Positions 20,087 to 29,845 of a stretch of DNA of 64,000 nucleotides are shown piece by piece. The stretch is from Thecamonas trahens ATCC 50062. Taxonomy: Eukaryota > Apusozoa > Apusomonadida > Apusomonadidae. Under the pieces are notes generated by a model that had not been told where the DNA came from, made no database searches, and worked only from the letters and a program-made list of their open reading frames with translations. The position numbers were made by a program, and so were the translations under genes. The stretch covers positions 250,657 to 314,656 of the forward strand of contig NW_013657679.1 of NCBI RefSeq assembly GCF_000142905.1. Reading direction: 5' to 3'. Each line of letters starts with the position of its first letter. Positions within the stretch are counted from its first letter, which is position 1.

Positions 20087-22159
20087 TTATGAGCCGGCGT
20101 CTAGGACGCGCTCAAGGCCCAGCGCGCGGAGGAGCGAGCCTGCAGGCCCGGACCCGCCCGTTGTCGCCATTGCCTCGCCGTACGACTCAAGCAACGCCGC
20201 TACCTGCGCCACTCCGCCAGCTCCGTCGCCTACCGCTCCGAGCACACCGTGGACCTCGCCCCGCCCAAGCTCGTCCTCGCCTGCGAGCTCGGCATCCATT
20301 GCCTCCATCGACGCGGCCACGGCGGCGTCGTCGCGCCCGCTCTCCATCGAGAGCGCGTCGCGGAGCGCTGTTCGGAGCGCGACAGCGTCGACTTCAACAC
20401 GAGGTTCAGCTTCGATATCGGCCAGCGAGTGCCGCCCAGCGTCGGCTTCCGCACCGTCGGGCCCGCCCGAGCTCTCCACAAACGCGCGGACACGCGTCGC
20501 CATTTCGTCCGCGAGGCTCTCATTTGCCATCTCGTTTTCATCGCCGAGCGGCTCGCTGCCGCCCTCACCTTGCGCAGCGTCAAACGCTGCGTATGCTTTC
20601 AGCTCGCCTGCCAGATACCTTTCAAGCTCCGGTGGCTCCAGATAGAGCCAGCTGTCCGACGAGGGCGACGGCAGGGATGCAAGGTCCACAGCTTTCAGCT
20701 GAGCAACGAGCTCACCGACGGCTCCGTCGTCCACCAGGCTTGCGACGCTTGCCGAGATCAAACGAGCTGACTCGGTGAGCCGGGCGCGGACCCACTGTAG
20801 CGCACACGGGCGGTCTGTACCCGGACCGCCAGCTTGAGGCGCGACTTCAAATGCAGCTTTGGCCGCAGCCATCTGCGACCTCCAGCCCTCACTGCCCTGT
20901 ATCCACGGCGCACCACTGTTTGGATCGGTAAAGTAGCCCGAACGAGTGAGGATGGTGAGAAACGAGCGCCATCGCGGAGAGTCGGCTACTGCCTCACTCG
21001 CTTCTTCCACGCCGTACTCGTGAAGCACAGTTGCCAATCCAGAGCTGAGCGCAGGTCCGAGGACGTCGGCGACACCGGCAACATCACGCGGTCGTCCGTC
21101 GTCAGTTGCATGCGAGGCCAGACTCGCATAGTTGAGCTTGGAGACGCGGAGCGAGAGCCAGACCTGCGACTCTGCGTCGTCAATCGCCTGCGCCAGCGCC
21201 GCCGGCCATTTCGGCGTCTTGCTCGGAACGGTAGCACTACTTGCCGGTGGCGAGACAAGTGACGCCGCCAGAAGGGCAGCTTGGGCAAGCTGGTTGACGT
21301 CTGCGCCCTGCTGGCGCGCCGCCGCGAGTGCCACCGCTGCCGGCAGCGCGACCTGCGCGTTGACACAGACCTCGAATTCAGCGCTCTGAGCCTCGCGCTC
21401 GGCCTTGGCAATCCGCGCATGCAGAGCGGCGGTGGCAGCTCGAGGCGCTCTCGTGACGGGCTCAAGATTTGCAGCCGCCAGCAGTGCGTGCATCCGAGAC
21501 GCGCCCTCGTCCTCGCTTGTCGGCGCGCCGACCGGGACGAGCCCGATTTGAGCCGGCGAGACCGGCGCCAGCGGCAAGATCCGCAGTTCACCGTCGGCCC
21601 AGAACACCCGATGTGCTGCAGTATCCGGATCAAGACCATCGGGCAAGTGCAGTGCGGCCTCGATGAGGTAGATCAGGCCGTCCGAGTCCTCGGCAACCAC
21701 CAGCGTGCCGGGGACTGCAGCCGCGGCCTCGTGGGCCTTGCCCACCGCCACCCATTCATCAGCCACCGAGTCGCCAAAGAACAGCAGCGCCTCAACCGAG
21801 CCGTCGCTCCGCGCCCGCACCGTCGGTGGGCCCACATGCCACAGATACTGCCCACGCGCCATGGCCGCCACCACTGCGGCCAGCAGCTCCTTGCCTACCA
21901 CCGCCTCGCGCGGAATGAGCCTCAGCCGCAGCATGTCTAGCGCCACCGCCGCCTCGCCCACATGCCCAGCAGCCATAGTGCACAAGGTAGCGAGAAGGTA
22001 GACAAAGCTCGATTCGACGCTCTCAGCGAGCCAGTCGAGAAGTGTCCGCCGGCCTCTTCCGCCTGCACCTTGCCTCCTCCATGGGCAGCCATCCGCCAAG
22101 GGCCGCCCGCCGACTGGCCGAATTGAGTGATTCGCGGGACCGAGTCGGGAGCCATCCAT
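20087..22159 (-). CDS. ECD: Ecdysoneless (ECD/SGT1 family) homologue
   Basis: The 690-residue single-exon frame matches the ecdysoneless family along its length. ESSFVYLLAT at about 49 corresponds to the family's N-terminal strand. Then come QYLWHVG near 102, VADEWVAV near 132, LIYLIEAALHLP near 160, HRVFWADGELRILPLAP near 184 and the LPAAVALAAARQ segment near 272. The C-terminal signature SWLYLEPPELERYL is near 507, followed by an acidic Glu/Asp-rich tail. ECD proteins help assemble and traffic the U5 snRNP protein PRPF8 and contact the R2TP chaperone. The start at 22159 is the first ATG and lies only 58 bp from the divergent UTP18 start. The 3' end is 25 bp from that of the receptor kinase. 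Confidence 0.85.
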   Translation of the reverse strand: MDGSRLGPANHSIRPVGGRPLADGCPWRRQGAGGRGRRTLLDWLAESVESSFVYLLATLCTMAAGHVGEAAVALDMLRLRLIPREAVVGKELLAAVVAAMARGQYLWHVGPPTVRARSDGSVEALLFFGDSVADEWVAVGKAHEAAAAVPGTLVVAEDSDGLIYLIEAALHLPDGLDPDTAAHRVFWADGELRILPLAPVSPAQIGLVPVGAPTSEDEGASRMHALLAAANLEPVTRAPRAATAALHARIAKAEREAQSAEFEVCVNAQVALPAAVALAAARQQGADVNQLAQAALLAASLVSPPASSATVPSKTPKWPAALAQAIDDAESQVWLSLRVSKLNYASLASHATDDGRPRDVAGVADVLGPALSSGLATVLHEYGVEEASEAVADSPRWRSFLTILTRSGYFTDPNSGAPWIQGSEGWRSQMAAAKAAFEVAPQAGGPGTDRPCALQWVRARLTESARLISASVASLVDDGAVGELVAQLKAVDLASLPSPSSDSWLYLEPPELERYLAGELKAYAAFDAAQGEGGSEPLGDENEMANESLADEMATRVRAFVESSGGPDGAEADAGRHSLADIEAEPRVEVDAVALRTALRDALSMESGRDDAAVAASMEAMDAELAGEDELGRGEVHGVLGAVGDGAGGVAQVAALLESYGEAMATTGGSGPAGSLLRALGLERVLDAGS

Positions 22160-22217
22160 CTAGCCAGGCGGGGAGTCGAGACCCGAGGGCGGATGGCTAC
22201 GTCCACTCCTCGCCCCC

Positions 22218-24389
22218 ATGCCGAAGCGCAAGAGGACTACCGCCAAGGCGCGCGCTACCGCCGCTCCTGCGGACCCTTCACCGCGCCGCACTCGCTCGCG
22301 CGGCAAGCGCAAGCCCGCCCCGCCGCCCTCCCCGTCGCCCTCGCCGCCGCCGGCTGATGATGGCTCGGAGGATGCGAGCTGGGCTGGCAACTCCGGGGAG
22401 GCCGGCTCGGCTGTCGTCTCGGCTGCCAGCCCGGCTCCGGCCTCGCCTGCTGTCTCTGGCTCGGCTTCGGGCTCCGACGTGGAGAGCTCCAACAAGCATA
22501 GAGTCCAGCAGCTGTTGGCGGCGCTGAATGCTTCGGAGAGCGGGTCGGAGAGCGAGTCGGACAGCTCCGACTCGTCAGACGTCTCTGGGGCGGGCGCTGC
22601 TGCTGCTGCCGCCGCCACCGCTGCTGCAGCGGCTGCACAGTTTACAGAGCTTCCCAGCGACGATGACTTTATGCTCGATGTTAATCCCGAGGATGAGGTC
22701 CAGCCGTCAGAGGTTGTGGCGCCAGCGGGCGACCCGGCCGCCGTGGCGGGCGGCGATGGCAACAACTCGGACTCGGACGCTGCGCTAGAGACGTTCCTCT
22801 TTGGCGCACCGACCGTGTCTGCGGCAGCTGAGGCGGCCAAGCGCGCCGTGGCGCTCGGCGGCCTCCTGACGGGCTCCGCTGCTGTGGCGTCGTCGTCGGA
22901 TGCCGAGTCGGACGAGGACTCGTGCGCCGAGTCGGACGACGACGGAGCGTCGTCCTCATCATCGTCGTCGTCGTCGTCGTCGTCGTCCTCTTCTGTTGTG
23001 GGCGACGAGGACCGTCCACGCAAGCGGCGCAAGCCGGCGTGGCACGACCCGGACGACGCGCGTGTGAGCGTCGACCTCTCGGGCGTCTCGCGGCTCCGGA
23101 AGCTGCGGGTCGACGAGGACGAGACCGTGGTGTCCGGCGTCGAGTACACGCGGCGGCTGCGGGAGCGGTACGCTGAAACGCTGGCCATCAACGCGCGGCA
23201 AGCGACGTCTGCGCGCGGGACCGAGGTCCACTCGAGCGCGCTGAGCGGCGCTTCTGGGTACGTGCCCAAGTGGGCGCGGCTGCCGGAGGAGGCTGCGGGC
23301 GAGACCGGCCCGGCCAAGGGCTCGCTGGACGCACTCGTTGCTTCGTCGTCGGCGGCGGTGCTCAAGGCTTCGGGCCGGATCCTGGCTGGCAACGGGGCGC
23401 AGACCAAGCTCCCATCTGGGCTCATCTCGGTCTCCCAAAAGACCGACCTCAACAAGCAGGCTCCGTCGGACGCCGTGGCCAGGTGCCTCGAGTTCCATCC
23501 GTCAGGCCATGTGGCGCTCACCGCCGGCCTGGACAAGACACTGCGGTTGTTCCAGGTCGACGGACGGGTCAACTCGCTCATCCACTCGGTCCACGTGGCC
23601 GACCTGCCGATCCGCTCGGCCTCGTTTGTTGGTGACGGAGCGTCGGTCGTTCTCTCGGGCCGGCGCAAGTTCTTCTACGTTTATGACGTCGAGACCGGCG
23701 AGGCGACCCAGACCCGCGGCGTGCTCGACCGCCGCGAGCGCTCGCTCGAGTCGTGCGTCGTCTCGCCCGACGGCAAGACACTCGCCTTTCTGGGCAAGGG
23801 CGGCAATGTGCTGCTTGTCTCGGCCACCACCCACCAGTGGATCGGCTCGCTCAAGATGAACGGCCACGTCAAGTGCGCGGCGTTTACTCCCGACTCGACT
23901 CGCCTCCTCACCGCCGGAGCGTCGAGCAAGGTCTTCATTTGGTCTGTTGGCGAGCGGCGCGTCGAGCACTCGTTCACCGACATGGGCTCGTACAACAACC
24001 TCTCCATGGACATCTCGGCCTCGGGCTCGCTGCTTGCGCTCGGCTCCGACTCGGGCGTCGTCAACATGTACGAGCTCAACAACGAGCTGCTCGCCACCTC
24101 GCGCCCGACGCCGCTCAAGTCCATCTACAACCTCACGACCCACATCGACTCGGTCAAGTTTCACCCGTCGTCGCAAATTCTGGCCATGGCCTCGGCCAAG
24201 AAGAAGGCAGCCCTCCGCCTTCTCCACGTCCCCTCGCTCTCGGTCTTCTCCAACTTTCCGGCCCAGCAGGCGCGCCGCCTCGGCACGCCGCACGCCCTCG
24301 CCTTCTCGCCGCACGGCGCATACATGGCCGTCGGCACGGCTTCTGGCCGCGTCCCGCTCTGGCAGCTCAACCACTTCCCGAACGCCTAA
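22218..24389 (+). CDS. UTP18: U3 snoRNP / SSU processome WD40 protein UTP18
   Basis: The 723-residue single-exon product has a basic, Ser/Ala-rich N-terminal half with acidic patches and a Ser homopolymer (TCG repeat near 22960-22990). A seven-bladed WD40 propeller spans about residues 415-720. Family blocks are ARCLEFHPSGHVALTAGLDK, RKFFYVYDVETGE, KMNGHVKCAAFTPD, YNNLSMDISASGSLLALGSD and the C-terminal GTPHALAFSPHGAYMAVG. UTP18 belongs to the UTP-B complex, which binds the 5' external transcribed spacer of pre-rRNA in the nucleolus and recruits the exosome cofactor MTR4. The basic start MPKRKR fits nucleolar import. Confidence 0.9.
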   Translation: MPKRKRTTAKARATAAPADPSPRRTRSRGKRKPAPPPSPSPSPPPADDGSEDASWAGNSGEAGSAVVSAASPAPASPAVSGSASGSDVESSNKHRVQQLLAALNASESGSESESDSSDSSDVSGAGAAAAAAATAAAAAAQFTELPSDDDFMLDVNPEDEVQPSEVVAPAGDPAAVAGGDGNNSDSDAALETFLFGAPTVSAAAEAAKRAVALGGLLTGSAAVASSSDAESDEDSCAESDDDGASSSSSSSSSSSSSSSVVGDEDRPRKRRKPAWHDPDDARVSVDLSGVSRLRKLRVDEDETVVSGVEYTRRLRERYAETLAINARQATSARGTEVHSSALSGASGYVPKWARLPEEAAGETGPAKGSLDALVASSSAAVLKASGRILAGNGAQTKLPSGLISVSQKTDLNKQAPSDAVARCLEFHPSGHVALTAGLDKTLRLFQVDGRVNSLIHSVHVADLPIRSASFVGDGASVVLSGRRKFFYVYDVETGEATQTRGVLDRRERSLESCVVSPDGKTLAFLGKGGNVLLVSATTHQWIGSLKMNGHVKCAAFTPDSTRLLTAGASSKVFIWSVGERRVEHSFTDMGSYNNLSMDISASGSLLALGSDSGVVNMYELNNELLATSRPTPLKSIYNLTTHIDSVKFHPSSQILAMASAKKKAALRLLHVPSLSVFSNFPAQQARRLGTPHALAFSPHGAYMAVGTASGRVPLWQLNHFPNA

Positions 24390-24412
24390 ACGCGCCCGGG
24401 GCTCCCTCGCCC

Positions 24413-25246
24413 TCACACCAGCGTCGTTGCCGCCGGCAGCGGCGCGTCGACCCGCGAGAGGACAAGCGTGTAGAACGCGAGCGAGATAAAGACGTGCCAG
24501 AGCCCATGGTTGAGCCGAATCCAGTCGTTGTCCTCGTCGAGCCCGCGCGAGAAGAAGAAAAACGCAATGAGGACAAGCGCTATGCCAAGCCGGAGCGTCG
24601 GCGGGTGGAACTGTGGCCGCGCCGCCGCCGGCGTGAGGACAAAGCAAACGACAAGGGCAGCGATGAGATGGGTGGCGAGCGGGAGAATGGTAAAGGTGAT
24701 GTCCCACGGGCCGGCCTCCTGGCACACCAGCGTCCAGCAGAACAGGCCCCAGGTCCAGGCGTCACGCCTCGCCACGCGCATCCGCCGCGGGAAGAGCAGG
24801 AGGGTGAAGAGGACTTGGAAGGCCGAGATGGCAAAGACGTTGTCGAGGCGATGCCACTGGCCGGGTGAGAGGCCAAAGAGCACGGCCTGGACAGTGTCGG
24901 CGCAGTGGTACAGACCCGACGTGATCGCTGTCCACACCAGAATCCACGCCCATGCCGACTGTGCCCGCACAATGAGGTAGACCACCATCGGGAGACCCGC
25001 CGCGTTGGTCAGCACCGACGCCACTACCTGGAGCCACACCTCGGGATTGCTCAGGTGATTCTCCGGCGCACCGGGAGGAACTTGCACCCGAGCACCATAC
25101 TTGGGAAGCAGTACCCGTGTGGCGAGGCGAGAGAGGTGGTAGCGGTAGCTGTAGCGGGAGTGGTAGTCCCGCTGTGGTGCGGCGGTGGGCGCGGCTCGCC
25201 AGCGGCGCAGGCCGCGGCTAGGGCCCGGGCTGGGAGCGACGTACAA
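24413..25246 (-). CDS. Seven-helix membrane protein, DUF3522/TMEM8-like (CREST superfamily candidate)
   Basis: The 277-residue protein has about seven hydrophobic helices between residues 70 and 262. Polar motifs inside or beside helices recall CREST-type hydrolases: SGLYHCAD near 110, WHRLDNVF near 131 and LNHGLWHVF near 244, i.e. several His and Asp on the membrane faces. The last helix pair matches the WHxxWHV-like end of DUF3522 proteins (TMEM8, myomaker). These are suspected or shown to act on lipids or GPI anchors, but many lack a known substrate. The first 55 residues are Arg/Pro-rich and may not be translated; a later start is possible, though no other ATG precedes helix 1. Family assignment is moderate. 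Confidence 0.5.
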   Translation of the reverse strand: MYVAPSPGPSRGLRRWRAAPTAAPQRDYHSRYSYRYHLSRLATRVLLPKYGARVQVPPGAPENHLSNPEVWLQVVASVLTNAAGLPMVVYLIVRAQSAWAWILVWTAITSGLYHCADTVQAVLFGLSPGQWHRLDNVFAISAFQVLFTLLLFPRRMRVARRDAWTWGLFCWTLVCQEAGPWDITFTILPLATHLIAALVVCFVLTPAAARPQFHPPTLRLGIALVLIAFFFFSRGLDEDNDWIRLNHGLWHVFISLAFYTLVLSRVDAPLPAATTLV

Positions 25247-25281
25247 CCACGGCGGCTACACTTGGCTCGTTCCCCCCTACT

Positions 25282-25677
25282 ATGACTATGATGGGAGTAG
25301 AGCCGGTGGCCATGGATCTGGAGCCACCTCTAGCCGCCGAGCCCGAGGTGGTCATCGTGCTGGCCTTCACCGATGGGCTCGACCTCGAGAAGCACCCCGA
25401 CTATGTCATCGAGGGCGTGGAGACGGGCCAACCTGTGGTGCGGATTGCAGACCTGCCCGATCGAGAGTATGTGGGACGGGTTGAGGATGAGTTGGGCGAT
25501 ACGCTGCTGTACACTCCGCCGCGGGAAGGCGTCGATACACTGAATGACGACGGCGAGCCGGTGGATGTGCCGTACGACAGCGAGGCCCCGGTGAGGTACA
25601 TGGCCAAGGTGAGACGAACCATTGTTCTCACCCCACGCGTCGTCGCCGATCCGGCTCTGATGCCTGTGGGCGAGTGA
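25282..25677 (+). CDS. TFIIIC subunit 6 (GTF3C6-type triple-barrel) protein
   Basis: The short 131-residue protein matches the TFIIIC subunit 6 domain. EVVIVLAFTDGLDLEKHPD opens the first strand. YVIEGVETGQPVVRIAD then parallels the human GTF3C6 segment around a LGIDTERPILQVD-like stretch. YVGRVEDELGDTLLY gives the GxYEDxLGT block, and a final strand carries KVRRTIVLTPRVV. In TFIIIC this subunit pairs with GTF3C5 at the A-box side of tRNA genes for RNA polymerase III. The start at 25282 is the first of three close ATGs (25282, 25288, 25291 region) and lies 35 bp from the divergent neighbour's start, so the two genes must share a minimal promoter. Confidence 0.75.
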   Translation: MTMMGVEPVAMDLEPPLAAEPEVVIVLAFTDGLDLEKHPDYVIEGVETGQPVVRIADLPDREYVGRVEDELGDTLLYTPPREGVDTLNDDGEPVDVPYDSEAPVRYMAKVRRTIVLTPRVVADPALMPVGE

Positions 25678-25716
25678 GTTGCGCATCGCGGCATGAAGCC
25701 AATCCAACTTTACCTT

Positions 25717-27147
25717 TTAGTAGATGCCCGGGAGGATCCGCCAGCGGACGATGGAGCAGTACCGCTTCCAGTCCTTGCCGTACTTTGTGGCGCACTTGTG
25801 GTCGTCGCGGAGGTCGCGATGGACAAGCAGGATGCCAAAGTAAATGACGTAGTAGTAGGTGATCGGGGTGTGGAAGAGTGTGGGCAGGCACCAAGCCCAG
25901 GCCATGATCCAGTCGCCGAGGTAGTTGACATGGCGCGCCACTCCCCACCAGCCCGAGGTGATGAGCCGCGAGCCGCGTTCGGTTGTGATGTACTCGAGCG
26001 CGAGGATTGAGGGGTCGGTTGAGCCCGAGCGGAAGGCGTTCTTCTGCGAGTTGGCACCGCGGAAGATGTAAAGGCCGATGAGCTTGGTGGCAATGATGGC
26101 CAGAACAGTGAGCGTCGATAGCTCGAGCGGGTTGAGAACGAGGTACCGTGCCTGGAGCGAGTAGGTGAACGGGACCCAGGCCAGGTCGCCAAAGGCGAGC
26201 ATAAAGCCGAAGCCATCGGTCGTCACGTCCATGGTTGTAAGAATGGCCGGCTCGTTGTAGAACGAGTCAAAGACGTAGTACGTCTGGAATGCGAGGACCA
26301 GCATCATCGAGTTGGTGATCGAGCCGTGGCTCGCGTACTGCTCCGCCGCGCATCCGAGGTCAAGGAGAATCCAGCCGATGAGGCCCGGCCGGAGCTCGCA
26401 AAAGACCTTGAGGTCAAACGAAAAGCCGCCCGGGAGCGCAATCCGCGGGTTGAGCTCGCGGCCCATAAAGGCGTCGTAGACCGGCGAGCCCGAGTCGCCG
26501 CCAGCCGCGAGCAGCGCGCGCTCGGGCGCGTTGGCGGGCGTCGACGCCGGCACCACCACTAGCGACGAGAGGTAGAGGTAGACTGAGAGTGCAACCGAGA
26601 CGATGATGGCGCCTGTCGCCAGCGGCAGGAACTCATGGTAGCAGTAGCTGAGGTCGATGACGCCGAGTGCGTGGCCGAGGACCGCGCCGAGGACGCTCAC
26701 AAAGAACGCCGCCAACCCGTTCATCGGGTACCGCAGCCGCCGGGCGCCGGGCGTTTGCGGATCAAGCTCGACACCTTCCGCCATCGGCCCAGGCAGGACA
26801 GCGTAGAAGAGAGCCTGCAGCAGAAGCCAGCCGACCACCACCGCCAGCGCCTCGAGGGTGAACCACGGCTGCGCTGGATCGTGAAGCGCGGACCCGTCGA
26901 GCAGCGCCGGCGGCAGATGCACAAACGGCGCCGCCAGCGAGACCGTCGCCACTCCGTACGGCCCGCAAGCCAGGTACAGAAAGTATACCACCATTGGGAG
27001 GACCATCATCAGCACCGCCGTCCCAGCCGGCCCGCCAAACTCGTACGCAAACGCTGTCTTGTTCTCCACCCCGTCACTGCTGCCTCCTTCTGTCGCATGA
27101 GTCTTGCCCGCGCCCTTGCCCATGCTGTCTGTGGTTGCTGGTTTCAA
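25717..27147 (-). CDS. Sterol C-14 reductase (ERG24/LBR/DHCR family)
   Basis: The 476-residue multi-pass protein has about ten membrane helices. The two diagnostic ERG4/ERG24 blocks are present: LPGGFSFDLKVFCELRPG near 237 and, at the C-terminus, SGWWGVARHVNYLGDWIMAW near 399 with VHRDLRDDHKCATKYGKDW near 440 and a final WRILPGIY. These bind NADPH and reduce a sterol double bond in the ER. The family includes delta-14 reductases (ERG24, TM7SF2, LBR) and delta-7 reductases (DHCR7); I favour delta-14 from the LPGGFS block but cannot exclude delta-7. A second ATG at 27123 (MGKGAGK) is an alternative start. The gene indicates sterol synthesis. Confidence 0.88.
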   Translation of the reverse strand: MKPATTDSMGKGAGKTHATEGGSSDGVENKTAFAYEFGGPAGTAVLMMVLPMVVYFLYLACGPYGVATVSLAAPFVHLPPALLDGSALHDPAQPWFTLEALAVVVGWLLLQALFYAVLPGPMAEGVELDPQTPGARRLRYPMNGLAAFFVSVLGAVLGHALGVIDLSYCYHEFLPLATGAIIVSVALSVYLYLSSLVVVPASTPANAPERALLAAGGDSGSPVYDAFMGRELNPRIALPGGFSFDLKVFCELRPGLIGWILLDLGCAAEQYASHGSITNSMMLVLAFQTYYVFDSFYNEPAILTTMDVTTDGFGFMLAFGDLAWVPFTYSLQARYLVLNPLELSTLTVLAIIATKLIGLYIFRGANSQKNAFRSGSTDPSILALEYITTERGSRLITSGWWGVARHVNYLGDWIMAWAWCLPTLFHTPITYYYVIYFGILLVHRDLRDDHKCATKYGKDWKRYCSIVRWRILPGIY

Positions 27148-27571
27148 GTATGCGCTGTGTATAGAGCAGTGCTGGGAGACAATCGGTAGCAGTGGTGCCG
27201 TGCCTGCCGCCAGCGGCGCTCACCGAGAAAGCCGTCGTGGACGACGTGGCTCATCACCGCCGACCGTCGTCTTCGTCAGCCGATCTGCCTCGCCCAACAT
27301 GCGGATCCTGTAGCATCGTACCCCCGCCCCCCCCCCCCCCCTCCCCTTCGCTCACATCCTCTTTCTCTCTTCCTCTCTCTCCCCCCCCCCCTCCTCCTCC
27401 TCTCCCTCCTTTATCAATCCCCCCTGCCACCCCCCTTTCCCTCGCCGCTGCAGGTTGATCGTGATCAAGTTGTGATCGATCTCGCGGCCGAGAGCATCCA
27501 CCGCCACGGGCAGTCGCCCCCCTCACCCCATTCCCTTTCTCCACACCTCACCCACTCCACACGCCCTCCAC
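27148..27571. promoter_or_regulatory. Divergent promoter region with a probable 5' UTR intron of UTP7
   Basis: About 424 bp separate the sterol reductase and UTP7 starts. Inside lies a C-tract region that looks like an intron on the plus strand: GTACCC at 27318, C15 at 27327-27341, then GCTGCAG ending at 27453 (about 136 nt). It resembles the coding introns in this window, so I infer a 5' UTR intron of UTP7. No coding frame is evident. Confidence 0.45.
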
Positions 27572-29458
27572 ATGGCCCGGCGCAAGCGCAAGGCAAGTCG
27601 GAGCACAGAGGACACGGCGAGCCACAAGGCTGTGGAGGACACGTCGTCACGCCCCTCCAAGCGGCACAGGCTGCTCGGCGGGCAGGATGATGGCCAGGAT
27701 GGCTCGCCGACAGAGCGGCGGCAGGGGGCGGGCGGGCGGCTCGGGGCGGGCGGCTGGGTTGTGGCTTCGGACGATGACGAGAAGGAGGCCGCGCCTGCAT
27801 TTGCATCGACAGCACGCCGCGGGAAGAACGGGGGAAAAAAGGCTCGCTCGCGTGAGAAGGTCGGCCCGCTCAAGCCGACGCGCAACGAGCTGCGAGCCAT
27901 GCGGCGCCAGTTTGACGACAAGGTAGCCGAGTACGAGCGCGGGCTGCGGCCGTCGAAAAAGGAGATCAAGAGCGTGCAGGACGTGAAACAGCGTATGGAG
28001 CTGCGGACCGGGGAGAAGAACCGTCGCAAGGCCGCCGAGGACGCTGCCGCCGCCGAGCTCCTGCTCCACACCCAAGAGTCGGGATACCTCGAGGCCGAGG
28101 GCATGGAGAAGACGTACAAGTTCAAGCAGGCTGACATTGCCGGCGCTGTCGACCTCCAGTCGGCCGCCAAGCACTTTGACCTCGCCCTCGAGTACGGCTC
28201 GTACTCGATTGACTACTCGCGCAACGGCAAGCACCTGCTCCTCGGCGGGCGGCGCGGACATCTGGCGCTCATGGACTGGTCGCGGGCCTCGCTCCTCTTT
28301 GAGATGTTTGTGGAGGAGTCGATCTACGATGTCAAGATCCTGCACAATCACATGTTCCTCGGCGTGGCGCAAAAGTCCAACCTCTTCATCTACGACCACA
28401 CCGGGCTCGAGCTCCACTGCCTTCGCGACCACCCGGGCGCGCGCCACCTCGAGTTCCTCCCCTACCACTTCCTGCTTGCCTCTGTTGGCGAGACCGGAAG
28501 GCTCCGCTACGTCGACATTTCCACCGGTGAGGTCATTGCCAACCACCGCGTGAAGAACGGCGCTGCGCGCGCCCTCACCGCCAACCCGCACAACGCCGTC
28601 ATGGCTGTCGGCACCGCCGCGGGCATTGTCTCACACTGGGTGCCCAACACCGGCCTGCCTGTTGTCAAGATGGTTACCCATGCAGGGCCCGTCACCGGCA
28701 TCGCCTTCTCCTCTGACGGAAACGTGATGGCGACCACCGGCATGGACCGCACCGTCCGCGTGTGGGACATGCGCATGTACAAGGAGCTGCACACCCCGTA
28801 CACCCTCAAGCGCCCCGCGTCGGCCATCGACATCTCGCAGCGTGGCATGCTTGCCATCGGCTTTGGCACCCACGTCGATGTGTGGAAGGACGCGCTCCGC
28901 ACCCGCGCCCAGCGGCCGTACCTCTCCTACGGCACCCGCGGCGCCGCTGTCTCGGACCTCGCCTTTGTCCCCTACGAAGACGTGCTTGGCCTCGGCTCGG
29001 CAAAGGGCGTGACGTCGCTCCTTGTGCCGGGCGCCGGCGAGCCCAACTTTGACTCGTACGTGGCAAACCCGTACGAGACGACCAAGCAGCGCCAGGAGGG
29101 CGAGGTCAAGCGCCTGCTCGACAAGATCCCGGCCGACATGATCACCCTCGACAACTCGGTCATCGGCGCTCTCGACGCCAACGCCGAAAACAATGCTATG
29201 GACATCCTCCGCGAAAAGCACGAGTCCATCCACGGCAAGGGTACGTGGAAGCCGCGTAACAAGGCCCGCGGCAAGAACAAGTCTTATCGCAAGCTCCTCC
29301 GCAAGAAGGGCAACATCCGCTCGCGCAAGATGCTCCGAGTCAAGGCCTACCTCGATGCCAAGAAGCGCGCCGCAGAAGAGCTCGACGCCAAGGGTGCCGG
29401 CGGCCAAGCCCCTCCGCCGGCTTCTCGCTCCTCCATGTTCTCCCGCTTCAAAAAGTAG
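27572..29458 (+). CDS. UTP7: SSU processome WD40 protein UTP7 (WDR46/BING4)
   Basis: The 628-residue single-exon protein begins with a basic nuclear-localisation stretch (MARRKRKASR). Residues about 100-180 are helical, including KPTRNELRAMRRQFD. A WD40 propeller covers about 200-480, with THAGPVTGIAFSSDGNVMAT, TGMDRTVRVWDMR and ISQRGMLAIGFGTHVDVW. The BING4 C-terminal domain follows: VPYEDVLGLGSAKGVTSLLV, then PGAGEPNFDSYVANPYET and KQRQEGEVKRLLDKIPADMI. The basic tail KSYRKLLRKKGNIRSRKMLR is characteristic of UTP7. It works in the nucleolar 90S pre-ribosome with UTP18 and MRD1, both encoded in this window. Confident. Confidence 0.93.
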   Translation: MARRKRKASRSTEDTASHKAVEDTSSRPSKRHRLLGGQDDGQDGSPTERRQGAGGRLGAGGWVVASDDDEKEAAPAFASTARRGKNGGKKARSREKVGPLKPTRNELRAMRRQFDDKVAEYERGLRPSKKEIKSVQDVKQRMELRTGEKNRRKAAEDAAAAELLLHTQESGYLEAEGMEKTYKFKQADIAGAVDLQSAAKHFDLALEYGSYSIDYSRNGKHLLLGGRRGHLALMDWSRASLLFEMFVEESIYDVKILHNHMFLGVAQKSNLFIYDHTGLELHCLRDHPGARHLEFLPYHFLLASVGETGRLRYVDISTGEVIANHRVKNGAARALTANPHNAVMAVGTAAGIVSHWVPNTGLPVVKMVTHAGPVTGIAFSSDGNVMATTGMDRTVRVWDMRMYKELHTPYTLKRPASAIDISQRGMLAIGFGTHVDVWKDALRTRAQRPYLSYGTRGAAVSDLAFVPYEDVLGLGSAKGVTSLLVPGAGEPNFDSYVANPYETTKQRQEGEVKRLLDKIPADMITLDNSVIGALDANAENNAMDILREKHESIHGKGTWKPRNKARGKNKSYRKLLRKKGNIRSRKMLRVKAYLDAKKRAAEELDAKGAGGQAPPPASRSSMFSRFKK

Positions 29459-29845
29459 CCGCACCAGTTTCATGCTCTTGCACTGCGCGTCTGACATCAA
29501 ATTTGAGCCCGCCCTTGCCCACCTCCTACGCAGCTGCCGCTACCACCACCATTATCCCAGCTTCCGTTGATTCCGGCCGTCTCTCTCCGAGTCGTCATAA
29601 CGCTCAGAGCTGAGCTAGTCTGCTGACTAGACCACGAGGTCTGCTCCCCCCCGCCCCCCCCAAGGCGCCGCCCCGGCGCTCGTTCCACCTCCAACCCTCG
29701 TGAATAATCACGCGGACTGCCAGCGGCGACGCTTTTCTTGCTGGAGGTCGGCAGCCGACTCCCCTCCCCTCCCCCCCTCCCCCCCCTCCCCCCCTCCTCC
29801 CTCCCCTCCCAACCCGTCCACGCTCAACCCCTCTCACCACCCCGC
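29459..29845. promoter_or_regulatory. Intergenic region between UTP7 and the PH/GTPase gene, with C-tracts
   Basis: About 387 bp with C-rich tracts on the plus strand near 29644-29661 and 29760-29812. It should hold the UTP7 terminator and the next gene's promoter. The frame upstream of 29846 is open to 29738 but encodes only a Pro/Leu low-complexity stretch. I see no other gene. Confidence 0.5.

Noticed and set aside
20834-21639. Other-frame proteins opposite ecdysoneless
   Set aside because: High-GC shadow frames; the ECD motifs occupy the whole region.
29738-29845. Earlier start for the PH/GTPase protein
   Set aside because: The stretch only translates a C-tract into Pro/Leu runs; the ATG at 29846 begins ordinary coding sequence.
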